DNA from: Bidens hawaiensis
Taxonomy: Eukaryota > Streptophyta > Magnoliopsida > Asterales > Asteraceae
Direction: 5' to 3'
Length of the DNA stretch: 64,000 bases
NCBI GenBank assembly: GCA_021521415.1
Contig: JAIQDT010000838.1
Location: forward strand, 186,001-250,000
A model generated the notes under the pieces. The model was given only the letters and a program-made list of their open reading frames with translations, was not told the DNA's origin and searched no databases. Shown here piece by piece: positions 32,755 through 44,774 of the stretch. The position numbers and the translations under genes are program-made. Position 1 is the stretch's first letter; the number at the start of each line of letters is the position of its first letter.

Positions 32755-33369
32755 ATGTCAAGATCACGAAGTCTGTCAGTGGAGGAGGACCCGGAGGAGG
32801 CCAGTTCCGGGAACTCTAGGAGCTTACGCTTAGCATCCAGCACTGAGCCTAGTGAGACTAGCCGTAGGAGTGCTAGCTTGTCCTCCCCTACTAGGGTTGC
32901 CAGATCCCCCACCCCACCCGCACCACAGGTCACCCCTACCCCTCCCAGACCCGGTCCCCGCCTCACGCCGCGGATCAGTGTCCCTTATGTCCCACCTACC
33001 TCTACCCCACCCAGACCCACTTACCACAGGGGCGAGTCCTCCCGCCCCCAGCCTGAGCCTGTGCCTCCACCCGTGTGGGGTACCCCTAGGCTGGAGAGGG
33101 ATGAGCGTCCCTCCTCCGAGGCTGCATGGATCCGAGTGCTCCACGAGCAGGTGGTTGAGCACACCATCGCCTTGACGGTGGGTATCCAGAGGAGGAATCA
33201 CTTGGCGGACTGCATACTGGACAGCCAGTATGCGATTGGCCAGCTGAGGAGGGAGGGCGCATACTCCCAGTGGATGATTGACCGGATGGAGACACGGATC
33301 CGGGGTTTGCTGGCGGTGTTGGTGGTGATGGTGGCAGTGTTGGTGTGGTTGGTATACCACCATGCTTAG
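32755..33369 (+). CDS. Extra ORF upstream of gag: proline-rich protein with C-terminal membrane anchor, 204 aa
   Basis: The frame opens upstream at 32686, but ATG 32755 (MSRSRSLSVEEDPEEASSGN) is the likely start because it follows a 3' splice-site-like tgtgtacag by six bases. Residues about 1-55 are serine/arginine/acidic. About 55-120 are strongly proline-rich (PTPPAPQVTPTPPRPGPR). About 125-180 form a charged helix (WIRVLHEQVVEHTIALTVGI). The last ~20 residues (LLAVLVVMVAVLVWLVYHH) make one hydrophobic helix, giving a tail-anchored or type II layout. It lies between PBS and gag, is GC-rich relative to its surroundings, and is intact while pol is broken. No family is recognised. It is not placed like plant env-like ORFs, which follow pol. 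A host-derived or element-specific accessory protein is possible. Confidence 0.65.
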   Translation: MSRSRSLSVEEDPEEASSGNSRSLRLASSTEPSETSRRSASLSSPTRVARSPTPPAPQVTPTPPRPGPRLTPRISVPYVPPTSTPPRPTYHRGESSRPQPEPVPPPVWGTPRLERDERPSSEAAWIRVLHEQVVEHTIALTVGIQRRNHLADCILDSQYAIGQLRREGAYSQWMIDRMETRIRGLLAVLVVMVAVLVWLVYHHA

Positions 33370-33739
33370 ATTATGTTAGGGTGGTAGTAGTCAGGGTCCG
33401 CTTTTTGATACTCTGTGTAAGCAGTTAATGGCGATGTTAACATAGAGTGAATCTTGGGTAGTATAGTACAGCCACTAGCCCATAGGGGGTCTCTTTTTTT
33501 GGGATATCATTGTAGATACTTTTGGTGTATCATTCAAGCACTGACCCATAGCGGGTTATGTCGAAATGATGCCGATGTAGGACCGATGTATGAAAACTTA
33601 ATCTATGGGCTGATGTTTATGTAATGTGTACTGATGTTTATGTAATATGTACTGATGTTTATTAATGAATGGAATATGTGTTGTGTATCGAGATTGGAAT
33701 TTGTATTAATTATATGTATTTTTCTTAATGTTGTGTAGA
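33370..33739 (+). other. Spacer between the extra ORF and gag
   Basis: Non-coding, with three short direct units ctgatgtttatgtaat near 33610-33665. It ends in a pyrimidine/T-rich stretch and gttgtgtag one base before the gag ATG, a candidate 3' splice site. Confidence 0.55.
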
Positions 33740-35191
33740 ATGGCACCAAAACGGTCAGCTCGAATGTCAGAAGTGGATGTGGACCGTCTGATTGCTCGAC
33801 AGCTAGAGGCGGCGATATCGGATATAGTATCGCGCATCGCCGCCAGTATTAACAATACGACCAATCCAGGCCCTGCGAGCAATCAGACGACCACCAATAA
33901 TGAGGGGGAACAAAATGTTAATCCTCCACCGAACGGTAACCCGATTCCGAGTAATGATGCACCGCCTAGGGTGGTCGTTACAGACAGTAATGGCCCTATA
34001 CCTAGTGTAGAAACGAACCGCACTGAACCGACTCCTGCAACAAAGGGATGTTCAATCAAAGATTTTATGTTGTGCAAGCCCCTAGAATTTAGCGGGTCTG
34101 AGGGACCCAATGGGTTGGTTAAGTGGATTGAGAAACTAGAGTCTGTTGTGAACATCAGTAACTGCCCTGAGGATTATGTTGTTAAGTATGCTACCTGCAC
34201 GTTCACGGACCATGCCTTGACATGGTGGAACACAATAGTGCAAACTCGCGGTCAGGCAACAACAAACCGTATGACCTGGGCAGAGCTCAAGGCCCTTTTA
34301 CTAGAACATTTATGCCCGAAAAACGAACTGCAGAAATTAGAAAACGAATTGTTGAACCTGGAGATGCAAGGGGCAGACCACTTGGGTTATACGAACCGAT
34401 TTAATGAATTGTCGCGATTGGTGCCATGGTTGGTCACCTCAGAGTCAAAGAGGGTTGAGCGTTATATATGGGGACTAACTCCCGTAGTAAGGAGTATAGT
34501 CAATTCTGGGGGACACCAGACGTTTGAGGGTGCGGTGACGCAAGCTGGTATCGTCACATACGATTTCGTGAGGAGTGGGTCACTGAAGGTGGCAGGGGAG
34601 TCCGCTGGGGGAAAGCGAGGTACGTATGACAATAGGATCCAGGAGTGGCAGCAAAATAAACGTGCTAGGCCCGCTGCCCAGAACTACGCCATGACTAGTT
34701 CAGGCGGAAGGCAGGAATCGCAGAAAGGGACGTTCCCTAAGTGTGAGAAATGCGGCTACCAGCATGGTGGCAAGTGCCAGGGAGTAGTGTGCCACCGGTG
34801 TGGCAGGATTGGGCACTACGCACCGAGTTGTAGGACAAACCTCAACAATCTGAACCGACAACCGCAACCTATCCTTGCGCAACTATTTAGGACCCAACCA
34901 GCCCGACAACAAAACCCACAAGGAAACCAAATGATGACCACCAGCCGTGCTTGCTTTGAATGCGGCAGCACAGATCACTTCAAGAGAAACTGTCCGAAAC
35001 TGAACCAGGGAGGAAATGGGAGGCAAACCGTGGGTCAGGCATCGTCGTCCAATCCGGCGAGAGGCCGAGCATTCGTGATGGGGGCGAACGAAGCACGCCA
35101 GGACCCCAGCGTAGTGACAGGTACATTCCTCGTCTCTGATCATTACGCTTCTGTATTATTTGATACAGGCGCCGATAGAAGTTTTGTCTAA
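33740..35191 (+). CDS. gag: Gag with protease start of the 12.3-kb element
   Basis: ATG 33740 ([20 protein letters not shown]) is preferred over an in-frame ATG at 33728 because a splice-acceptor-like sequence ends at 33738. An N-terminal helix is followed by an Asn/Pro-rich linker. The Retrotrans_gag core lies at residues about 110-230 ([43 protein letters not shown]). Then come a C-X2-C-X3-H-X3-C motif and two CX2CX4HX4C knuckles ([28 protein letters not shown]) for RNA binding. The frame runs into the aspartic protease ([12 protein letters not shown], catalytic DTG), where it stops at 35189-35191 because of a frameshift; the protease continues in another frame. Gag itself looks intact. Confidence 0.9.
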   Translation: MAPKRSARMSEVDVDRLIARQLEAAISDIVSRIAASINNTTNPGPASNQTTTNNEGEQNVNPPPNGNPIPSNDAPPRVVVTDSNGPIPSVETNRTEPTPATKGCSIKDFMLCKPLEFSGSEGPNGLVKWIEKLESVVNISNCPEDYVVKYATCTFTDHALTWWNTIVQTRGQATTNRMTWAELKALLLEHLCPKNELQKLENELLNLEMQGADHLGYTNRFNELSRLVPWLVTSESKRVERYIWGLTPVVRSIVNSGGHQTFEGAVTQAGIVTYDFVRSGSLKVAGESAGGKRGTYDNRIQEWQQNKRARPAAQNYAMTSSGGRQESQKGTFPKCEKCGYQHGGKCQGVVCHRCGRIGHYAPSCRTNLNNLNRQPQPILAQLFRTQPARQQNPQGNQMMTTSRACFECGSTDHFKRNCPKLNQGGNGRQTVGQASSSNPARGRAFVMGANEARQDPSVVTGTFLVSDHYASVLFDTGADRSFV

Positions 35192-36074
35192 GTTCCTATC
35201 GATAACAAACCTTCCGATTAGTGAAACCATAGAACCTTACACCGTAGAAGTCGCTAACGGTAAAACCATGATAGTTAATCAGATAGTTCGGAATTGCCCT
35301 TTTATTCTGAACGATCAATCCTTCATGATTGACTTATTACCGGTAGAATTAGGTAGTTTTGACATGATAGTGGGAATGGATTGGTTAGCACGTAACAAAG
35401 TGGAAATAAACTGTGAAAAGAAAATCGTCAAGATCCGGGTGTCGGATGACGAAGAGGTGTTAGTGCAAGGAGAGAAGTCGGGCACAATGATACCATTTAT
35501 ATCTCACCTCAAGGTGTTAAAATATATACGCCAGGGATGCGTGGCGTATCTAGCGAGTTTGATGGCCACAGATCCTGAGGAGAAACGGGTGGATGATATC
35601 CCGGTGGTACGCGAATTTCCACAAGTTTTCCCAGAAGAACTTCCTGGATTACCGCCAACCCGACAGGTCGAATTCAGAATCGATTTAATACCTCAGGCTG
35701 GCCCTGTAGCTAAAGCACCTTACCGACTTGCACCGTCCGAGATGCAAGAATTATCCAATCAGTTGCAAGAATTGATGGATAAAGGATTTATACGTCCTAG
35801 TCATTCCCCATGGGGTGCACCTGTATTATTCGTGAAAAAGAAGGACGGGAGCCTTAGAATGTGTATTGATTACAGGGAGTTGAACAAGTTAACAATCAAA
35901 AATAGGTACCCTCTTCCCCGAATTGATGATCTGTTTGACTAGCTGCAAGGTGCGAGCTATTTCTCAAAAATCGATCTTAGATCGGGATACCATCAGGTTA
36001 GAATTCAGGAAGAAGATATCCCAAAAACCGCATTCCGGACTCGCTACGGCCATTACGAGTTCTTAGTTATGCCT
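35192..36074 (+). pseudogene. pol: Protease C-terminal part and reverse transcriptase N-terminal part
   Basis: Frame-shifted continuation of the protease ([13 protein letters not shown]), a linker, then RT from about 35600 ([38 protein letters not shown]). An in-frame TAG at 35940-35942 sits where a Gln is expected ([19 protein letters not shown]), consistent with CAG to TAG. The frame continues through [15 protein letters not shown] to about 36072, where a one-base loss in the VMPFG motif shifts it again. Without these breaks this would be a standard Ty3/gypsy RT. Confidence 0.9.
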
Positions 36075-36775
36075 TCGGGCTAACAAATGCGCCGGCAGTG
36101 TTCATGGACCTCATGAATCGAGTCTGTAAACCCTACCTCGACAAATTCGTCATCGTGTTTATTGACGATATTTTGATTTACTCGAAAAGTAAAGAAGAGC
36201 ACAAGCAACACTTAAGAATAATTTTAGAGCTTCTGAATCAGGAGAAGTTGTATGCAAAATTCTCCAAGCGTAACTTCTGGTTGCAAGAAGTGCAATTCCT
36301 CGGTCACGTTGTAAACCATCAAGGAATACAAGTTGATCCGAGCAAGGTTGAAGCAATTAAGAATTGGCAAGCGCCTAAATCGCCAAAGGAAATCCGCCAA
36401 TTCTTAGGCTTAGCTGGATATTATCGTCGATTTATAGAGAACTTTTCCAGCATCGCCCAACCTTTAACTCTCCTGACTCAAAAGGATCGAAAGTATGAAT
36501 GGGGAGAAGAGCAGGAAACAACGTTTCAAACGTTAAAGCAAAAATTGTGCCAAGCGCCGATTTTAAGTCTCCCCGATGGAGACGATGGTTTTGTCGCGTA
36601 TTGTGACGCATCGCGTAGAGGGTTAGGATGCGTGTTGATGCAGAATAATAAGGTTATAGCATATGCTTCCCGACAGTTAAAAGTACACGAGAAAAATTAC
36701 ACTACTCATGACTTAGAACCGGGAGCGGTTATCTTCGCACTTAAAATCTGGAGACATTATCTCTACGGTTTACGA
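36075..36775 (+). pseudogene. pol: Reverse transcriptase catalytic part and RNase H
   Basis: Third frame: LTNAP-type residues, then VIVFIDDILIYSKSKEEH (the F-I-D-D catalytic motif), the connection domain (IRQFLGLAGYYRRFIENFS) and RNase H (VAYCDASRRGLGCVLMQ, VIAYASRQLKVHEKNYTTHD). The frame is lost near 36770, shortly after HYLYG, so the RNase H end ([14 protein letters not shown]) continues in the next frame. Confidence 0.9.
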
Positions 36776-38442
36776 AGTGCACCATCTTCACCGATCATAA
36801 AAGTTTGCAGCACATATTCGATCAGAAAGAACTGAATATGAGGCAACGAAGATGGGTCGAGTTGTTAAGTGATTATGACTGTGACATCCGTTATCACCCC
36901 GGCAAGGCTAACGTCGTAGCCGACGCCCTGAGTAGGAAAGATCGGATTAAGCCATTGCGAGTGCGAGCACTGGGGATGATAGTCCAGTCGAACCTTTCGG
37001 ACCTGATTCGAGTCGCTCAACGTGAGGTGTTGAAAGAGGAACAATTGGAAAAGGAGGGACTTTACGGCAATGAGAAGAATTTCGAACATCGCATGGACGA
37101 AATTCTCTATTTCAAAAATCGGGTTTGGATCCCGACCCTCCATGACCTTCGTGAATTAATCATGGACGAAGCGCATAGATCGAAATATTCCATACATCCG
37201 GGATCCGATAAGATGTACAAGGATGTGAAGGAGTTCTACTGGTGGCCGGGTATGAAAAAGGATATAGCAACGTATGTCGGTAAGGGTACGACTTGTGCGA
37301 GAGTTAAGGCGGAACACCAGAAACCCTCGGGGATGTTACAACAACCAGAAATTCCCGAGTGGAAGTGGGAGCAAATCACGATGGATTTTGTGACACATCT
37401 CCCTAAGACGTCCCGAGGACATGATGCAATTTGGCTAATCGTGGATCGATTAACCAAATCGGCACATTTTATCCCGATTAGGAATAATTATAACACTGAG
37501 AGACTTGCGCAGATTTATATAAATGAAATTGTGTCTCGTCATGGGATACCCATCTCAATCATCTCCGATCGGGATAGCCATTTCACCTCCAATCTTTGGC
37601 AAGCTGTGCAAGAAGCGCTGGGAACGCGTATTGATCTAAGCACAGCTTACCACCCTCAGACCGATGGTCAGTCTGAGAGAACCATCCAAACTCTGGAGGA
37701 TTTGCTTCGTGCATGCGTACTGGATTTTAAAGGGAATTGGGATCAACATCTCCCACTCGTTGAATTTTCCTATAATAACAGTTACCATAGCAGTATAAAG
37801 GCAGCGCCTTACGAAGCATTGTATGGTCGGAAGTGCCGATCACCACTCTGCTGGACTGAAGTGGGCGACACCCAGATTATTAGATCAGACCTAGTCCAGG
37901 AAACGACCAGCAAAATCCTTGAAATTAGGAACAATCTGAAGGCCGCGCGGGATCGGCAGAAGAGTTATGCCGATACCCGTAGAAAACCCTTGTCGTTTGA
38001 GAAAGGTGATAAAGTGTATTTGAAGGTATCACCTTGGAAGGGTGTAGTCAGATTTGGAAAGGCGGGGAAGTTAGCCCCGAGATATATTGGACCATTTAAT
38101 ATTACTGCAAAAATCGGTCCCGTAGCATACCGATTAGAACTACCCGTTGAACGGAGTGCAGTTCACAACGTGTTTCACGTATCGAACTTGAAAAGATGTC
38201 TGGCGGATGAGACATCGGTGTTACCTCTAGAGGGTGTCCAAATAAGTGATAAGCTCAATTTCGTAGAGGAACCCGTAGAAATAGTAGACGGGAAAATCAA
38301 GCAACTTAGACACAATAAGATTTCGTTGGTCAAAGTTAGATGGAATTCGCAACGAGGCCCGGAATATACATGGGAACGAAAGGACGAATTCCGGAAGAAA
38401 TACCCCTGTCTATTTCCTCAAAAGAAAGTAGTCGACGCGTAA
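36776..38442 (+). pseudogene. pol: RNase H end, integrase and C-terminal domain
   Basis: In the 545-residue frame opening at 36805: RNase H end ([34 protein letters not shown]), then the integrase. Its HHCC finger has H124, H131 and C164, but the first Cys is Gly161 (GGT at 37285, probably TGT to GGT), which should abolish zinc binding. The catalytic core has D194, D255 and E291 with 35 residues between the last two (DD35E). Then come the GPF/Y region ([20 protein letters not shown]), the [15 protein letters not shown] motif, and a chromodomain-like C-terminus ending in VVDA. The stop is 37 nt before the 3' LTR. Confidence 0.9.
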
Positions 38443-38465
38443 AAATTTCGAGGACGAAATTTCTT

Positions 38466-38478
38466 TTACGGGGGAGAA
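38466..38478 (+). other. Polypurine tract
   Basis: tttacgggggagaa-type tract directly before the 3' LTR start TGTAACG at 38479. Confidence 0.8.
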
Positions 38479-41400
38479 TGTAACGATTCCGGCAGAATCA
38501 GGTATACCCTAACCGGTATATACTATTTATGTGTTATTTAATAATGAATATATGAATTATAATGTGTTTATACGAGTATGTATGATTCACAGTACGGATT
38601 ATACTCGATTATACAGTTAATCGTATTGGAAATACGATTAACCGATTAACGGTTATTGAAGCCCGAACGAATCGAGGAGTACATTATAGACGAGATATAT
38701 GATATTTAGTGATGTTTACGAAGTATTAAAGCTTCGGGATAAGTCAATTAAAGCACAGAAAAGAATTTTCGATTTAATGGTACGACGATACGTTAAACGA
38801 AACCTTTAATACCAAACCAAGCAAGAGACGATCGATCAAGCCGAAAAAGATGCGCGATTATTAATAATATGATGTTCTAAGATAATAAATGCCATGGTTT
38901 AAGTTTTTAAAGTTTTTAAATCGGTTTTATATAAATTTCATTTTTTTAAGTCAAAAACGACCGTTTTAACCTCGTTTTAAGCCGAATTAAACGTTTAACC
39001 GAAAAACGAACTGAACCAGATTATCCAAAACATTATCCAGATTACAGAAATCTGAATGCGTGGCTAGAAATGGAGGAGTGGGTCCCACCCCACCCTCCTT
39101 TGTGTTCCGATCGGATAAGGGAAGGGTAACCCCCTTTCCTTATTATTTTTTTTACAAAAACATTCAACAATCTTCATTTTTCTCTCAACTCCATGAACTA
39201 AAAACCGAGTTTTGTAGCAAGAACAACGAAGTAAAGATCGAGTTATATTCGTTTCTCGAGTTTATTTGCAAGAAAATGAGGTTTCAAGTGAAAAAGGGTG
39301 AAAACCCGAGATGAAACCGATTCTTGCATGATCAAGTGATGTATACGGGTTATACAAGGGATCTTGGTCCAAGAAAGAAGTTAAACGAACCAAAAACGAA
39401 TTTTTACGGTTAAATCTTTGTTTTTAAATCATAACCGAAACCATGAAAGAAATGGCTTGATTGTGGGTGTAACTTGCTTGGTGTGGTGTTATTGTGCTTG
39501 TAGGTGCTGTATCTAGTTGTTAACCAAGGCTAGAAAGCGAGATCCTTGCGATTTGAAGCTAGAAACACAAGGTAGTTCGGTTTTGTATGATGTTTGTGTT
39601 TTGGACAGATTGTGACACGTTTAGAGTTAGGTCAGGAAATTTTACAGAGATGATCTACACATGAAAATATGAGATATGTGAAATTTTGGTAATTTTTGGA
39701 CAAAGGATGAATATTTGGTGAATTTAATGCTCGGTTTTGGCTAAAAATGGTGAAAAATAGTTAAATATCATGAAAAATTCTGGAAAATTGCAGATAAGCT
39801 TTTTATATCATGTAAAAGTCACACACAAAATTTTAGGTCAGTTGGAGAAGTCTAAGTAGGCTTTTCGGTTAAACGAGTTCTAGGGTTTTCTAGCTCGGTT
39901 TTAGTGAAAATGGAATGTAAAAAGAGATTTTGGTTCTGGAAAAATTACAGGAGACTATGGGGATGGCAGGGGTCATCCAGGAAAAATTTGGGATTTTTCT
40001 AAGATGGTTTGGTATTTACGACATATTTAGTGTTTAAATGGTGTTTAAAAATAGATAAATAAATTTTAAATATAAAAATTAATTCTGGAAATATTTTTAT
40101 AAAATTCCTCACTGTCAAAAAGTGATTTGTGAAAAATTTCAAGATCCGAGATTAAACGGATAATTATTTGTGTAAAAACAAACTTTTAAAGCTTAAAACG
40201 CGTAAACCGGTAAAGTTCGCCTAAGCGAGCTGACTGGTGTATAAAAACCCTAAAAATGAACTATTTTCATAAAATTTAGTTAAACAAGTAAAAAATAAAT
40301 CATCCGAAAATAATTCGGATGATTTGGGGTAATTTTATCCGATTTAACAGTTTCCGGTACACTAAAGACGGAAACGGGACCCGCGGCCAATCGGGGCGTC
40401 TAAACCGAGCTCTAATTTCACAACCTTGATTAAATTATCAGTCAACAACTATTTTCGGGTCGTGTGTGACCAAACTCATTTTTGAAACGTAAAAACGGAT
40501 AACCGTGCTAGGCACGCAAAACGGGGAAAATGAACTATTATAAATTCTGACTAGTGAACTCTAAACGATATCACAATCTGACTCCGGAGAAGTGTTTCTG
40601 GGTTAACATTGCCCCCAGAACGGGTACAGTACTGGGTTAACAGTGTCCCCAGATGTACCGGTTAACACGGTTAAAGTTATATTAATAATGATTGTATAGT
40701 AACGGACTTAGGGATCGTATTACAGATCCGGACTAGTAGTTGGCGTACTGTGTTACTTAATTGCTTACGATAAGGTGAGTTTCACGAGCCCCTTTTTCTG
40801 AATTGTTTTTAAATATTTTCCCGGGGCGGAAGCATGTTACTACTGAAATGTTTAAGTACATACTGAACGCATGGATTTGCGTGTATTTATATATATTTTA
40901 TTGTACGGGAATCATACGGAAATGTACTAAGATGGTAATTGTCTGAGTTGCTAACATTCTAAGGCCCCGGAACACGAGTGATTAACTGAAAGCCGGTAGA
41001 GTGTGGATAGTACTATTGGTCTGACAAACCCAACTGGTCCGGCATGGATTTGCTGATGTTTCCCAGCCAGTTGCACATGTCTATTTTGTTGTTGTTATAT
41101 ATTTTGCTATGTAATGTTAGGCATAGCGGTTTGGGGCAGGTCCGTGGGCGGAGCATGCCACGGGGTTGTGTGTGGATAGTCAGAGGTTTCACTTGTGGGC
41201 TCAGCATAATTACATCGCTAATATATGATTATGATAATGATTTATCACTATTTATTTAAATTAGTGAAACTCACCAACTATTCGTAGTTGACCCGTTTTC
41301 TTTACATGCTTTCTAGGTACCACCAAACTGGAATAATTGCTACATGCTTGACGATGCGTGCTCTTTTGTGGAAGCTTAATGATCTTTTTGTATTAAATAT

Positions 41401-41575
41401 GTTAATGTACTGTTGGTAAAACTTATGTGCTATCGCCTAGACAGGAACTAAACTCGGAACAATGTAATATGTTGTAAATTAATGTAGTGGTGTTTTCTTT
41501 ATAAGCAATGCTGTTGATATCAGATGTGTCTGTTGCATCCTGTTTACGTTTCCGCTGCGGTTACGGGGTGTTACA
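38479..41575 (+). repeat. 3' LTR of the 12.3-kb element (3097 bp)
   Basis: The partner of 29288-32395. A 12-bp deletion near 39252 and scattered substitutions separate them. The same donor-like motif (40774-40775) and hairpin (41275-41290) are present. Confidence 0.95.
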
Positions 41576-41580
41576 GGTTG

Positions 41581-42590
41581 AGAGAGCAGAGATGAGATTC
41601 CTGAACTTGAAAGATGGAAATATGACAAACCGTGAGTACACTATTGAGTTTAACCGTATGTCAAGACTTGTGCCATAAATGGTGAATACTGAAGCTAAGA
41701 GGATTAAGTGTTATGTTAGAGGACTGCCACCGAACGTCTGCATACTGGTCATGGCAAGTAAGCCTGCTACTCTTGATTCCGCGGTCGAACTCGCGGAAGT
41801 GATTTACGAGGACCTGGCAGCGAATGAAGCGTGGTTGAGGTGAAAAAAGACAAGAAGTGGGATAATCAGGGAAAGATGCACGGTACTCATCTATGGAACC
41901 CGAGAGACAAGAAACGTAAGGTGTGGGAGAAGAAATCGTGTCAGACTTGTGGGAAATTGCACGGTGGTGAGTGAAGTGAGGAAAAGGTATTGATGTTTGC
42001 CATAAGTGTGGCAAGGCTCATGGTGGAAAATGTAGACTGGGATCGAATGTATGCTATAAGTGTGGGAAAATGGGGCACTATGCTCCGGAGTGTAATGCTA
42101 AACCCGTGTGTTACAAGTGCGGAAAGACAGGTCACTTTGCGAGGGAATGTAATGAAGGTGAAGTTGGAAGCAGCGGAAAGAGAGATGCTGAGAAGAATAG
42201 GCCAAGGACAAGGCTTACATGCTGACCCAGGAACAAGCCAAACAGATTCCCGATGTTGTGACAGGTACATTTCTCGTAAACAGTATTTCTGCTTCTATTC
42301 TATTCGATTCAGGTGCTAACAGAAGTTTCGTAGATGTAACATTCTGTAAGTTAGCTAAAATGACATGTAGTCGTGTGCCTGAAACGTTTTTGGTAGAAAC
42401 GGCTAGTGATACCTCTGTGAGGATAATGAGAATGGTTAAGGACGGTAAGATAGAGTTAGAGGGACGTGAGTTCCCTGTTACCCTTTATATAATGACCTTA
42501 GGAGGGTTCGATGTGGTTTTGGGAATGGATTGGTTGTCTGAGTTTGAGGCACACATAGTGTGTAAGAGTAGGTTAATAAAGAAAAATTAA
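41581..42590 (+). pseudogene. gag: Outer element gag C-terminal part and protease
   Basis: After the nested element the outer gag resumes (VERAEMRFLNLKDGNMTNRE). A TAA replaces the expected Gln codon after RLVP, and frameshifts follow. Zinc-knuckle remnants (VCYKCGKTGHFARECN, GHYAPEC) are visible across frames. From 42219 an intact stretch encodes the aspartic protease (ILFDSGANRSFVDVTF with DSG, and GFDVVLGMDWLSEFEAHIV). It ends abruptly at 42590; RT and everything downstream are gone, replaced by unrelated AT-rich sequence. Confidence 0.85.
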
Positions 42591-44759
42591 AGAAAAATTG
42601 ATATAAAGTTATAGTTTTTCAAGTTGTGATTTTGAAATAAGATTAATTCGATTTTATAATAAAATATTATAATAATTTAGTAAATAATAATTGAAATATT
42701 TATGAAAATGTGAAAATGTACATATTCAAATAAATCGTTAATAGATTAAACTGGGAAGCGGATATTTTTGAATCACCGAGATAGTCCTATTCCAATTAAA
42801 TCTTTAAAATTAGATAAAATATAAAGTGGGTAATTGAAGATATTAAATTAGATTAAATTGGGAATTCGTGGATTCTTTCTTTTTCACAAAATCGTTATAA
42901 ATATTAGGAAATTAAGTAAATTGAGTTATTGATGATTTATAATGGAAATTCAATTAAATAACAAATTTTAAATTAATCGTGATTCCAAAAATAAGATGTG
43001 AAGTATATAGGATAAACGCGAGGCTAGAAATGCATGAACCACCATGACTATTCTAACACTACGAATTTATCATTTAAAACGTTCAAAATTTTCAAGGTGT
43101 ATTCAAAATTCAAAGTAGGGAGTTGAAATATTTACGAACCAACGTTTAGTTTCAAATAACGACTTAATCCATAAATAAAGTGAGTGATGAGTTTTAATGG
43201 GGATTTACCAAAAAGTCAATTTTAACGGTAAAACTTTAATTTATGGAATATTTAATTTAACAATGAAAATTAAATTTAGATGACGAAAAATTTATTTTAA
43301 TAATAATAAAATTGAAAATAATTGAATTTTAATAATAAATATTTATAAAATGGAAAGTAAGTTGTGAAAAGTAACATGGGATTAAGGAAAAACAAGAGGT
43401 AATAAAATATTTATAGTTTAAAATTGAGGGTAAAGATTTAAATGCACTTAGAAATTTATAGTTTGAGAATATGGATTTAAATAAGAAAAGATTATTTAAA
43501 TAATATTTTAACGGATATGAGTTAGTATAAGATTTCTTGTTCGAGGTATTTTAGTTTTGTCGAGATTGGTGGTCGTTTGGGTAACGGAATACAGTAGTAA
43601 CTCCTTGTTGATTCTAGTAGTCGAACAATAATCACGAGAAGCAGGTGAACAACGTTGATTACGATGATTGATTCCTAGGAAAGACATTCTATGAGGACCA
43701 AAGATGAAACTTTATAAGAGGATGGGTATGTTGTGGAAATGAGTTGATGTGAAATAATAGAGATGCTTATTTAATTAAATTGCGCTAGTGAAGACTCGAG
43801 GACGAGTCGGGATTTAATTGTTGAGATATTTAATTTAATAAATAATGTTTATACAAATTTCAAAAATAAAACGTTATTGGGTTGGGCTATCCATGGGCTT
43901 CCCATGGTAGCTCAAGAACCCAATTTAAATAACGAAACATATTCAATGAGTTGGCCTCCCATGAGCTTTCCATGGCAATTTGAATGGCTCAACTAAATAA
44001 AGCAACATAAAGTTTGTGAATTGGGCCTCCCATGAGCGTTCCATGGCATTTTGTTGGCCCAATTAAAATAACGAGTAATAAACAATTGAGTTGGTCAGCC
44101 CATGAGCGTGTACATGGCGTTTAACTGACCCAACTAAGTAACGAATTATCAAATCAATGGAGTTGGTCGGACCATGAGCGTTACATGGCATTTAACTGAC
44201 CCAACTAAATATCGAATCAACGAGTCAAATATGAGCAGTTGGTGTATCTCGGGAACCACCCCGGACGATACGTTCCAACCAAAAATCAAATCGAAAATGG
44301 TTTTAAGAAATGGATAGTTAGAGTGCCCATGGATTTCCATGGATTTTTCACCTAACTAAGCACTTGAAATAGTTAGAAAATATAATTTTGAAGTGCAACC
44401 GTTTAGCCGGTTACGTTTACCACGCAACCGTTTAACCGGTTACGAGTACCACTTAAGTTACGGTTGTACGACATTTGTGAGGTGAAGGAGCACAACAAAA
44501 CACGGGAATTCTTAAGGAATTTCGCACAATAAAAGGAAATCTACCAAAAATAAGAGGATTTAAAAATATTTTGAAAGTGAGGCGTAACCTCAGAATTCGT
44601 GCGTGTGTGCAATAAATAAATAAGATACAATGTAATAAAATAATTAATATAATTAAGCTGTAAACAATTAAATCGAACATAAGGCAGTTTAGATAGGCAC
44701 GTATAGGGTTCCTAACATATGTCTAGGACAATTTCAAACGACCTATCTTATAACCTTCG
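42591..44759 (-). mobile_element. Interior of a minus-strand LTR element fragment, non-coding
   Basis: AT-rich sequence without protein-like ORFs, lying downstream (on the minus strand) of a PBS and LTR. Its left end abuts the truncated protease of the outer element, with no second LTR and no TSD. It is therefore either the remainder of a large non-autonomous LTR element whose 3' part was lost, or a composite. It contains the stem-loop tandem units at 43881-44231. Confidence 0.5.
43881..44231. repeat. Five ~70-bp tandem units with inverted arms
   Basis: Units start near 43881, 43950, 44020, 44090 and 44162. Each opens with gttggnc or ttgggcc, has catgagcgttccatggc-like centres and closes with the complementary ggcccaa or tgacccaac, so each unit can fold as a stem-loop. 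See findings for the compensatory changes. Confidence 0.85.
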
Positions 44760-44771
44760 GCTCTGATACCA
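44760..44771 (-). other. PBS of the minus-strand element
   Basis: Minus-strand TGGTATCAGAGC, perfect initiator Met tRNA type, three bases after the LTR end at 44775. Confidence 0.85.
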
Positions 44772-44774
44772 ATC

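Larger units (their letters stand above)
29288..41575 (+). mobile_element. Complete nested Ty3/gypsy chromovirus-like element, 12.3 kb, TSD ggttg
   Basis: LTRs at 29288-32395 and 38479-41575 (TGTAACG to GTTACA), TSD ggttg at 29283-29287 and 41576-41580, PBS at 32401 and a PPT before 38479. Interior order: extra ORF (32755-33369), gag (33740), protease, RT, RNase H, integrase. The C-terminal end ([17 protein letters not shown]) is of the kind seen in Tekay/Del chromoviruses. The LTRs differ by roughly 1% by eye. The pol frame has three frameshifts and one stop, and a zinc-finger cysteine is lost, so this copy is inactive. Confidence 0.95.
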
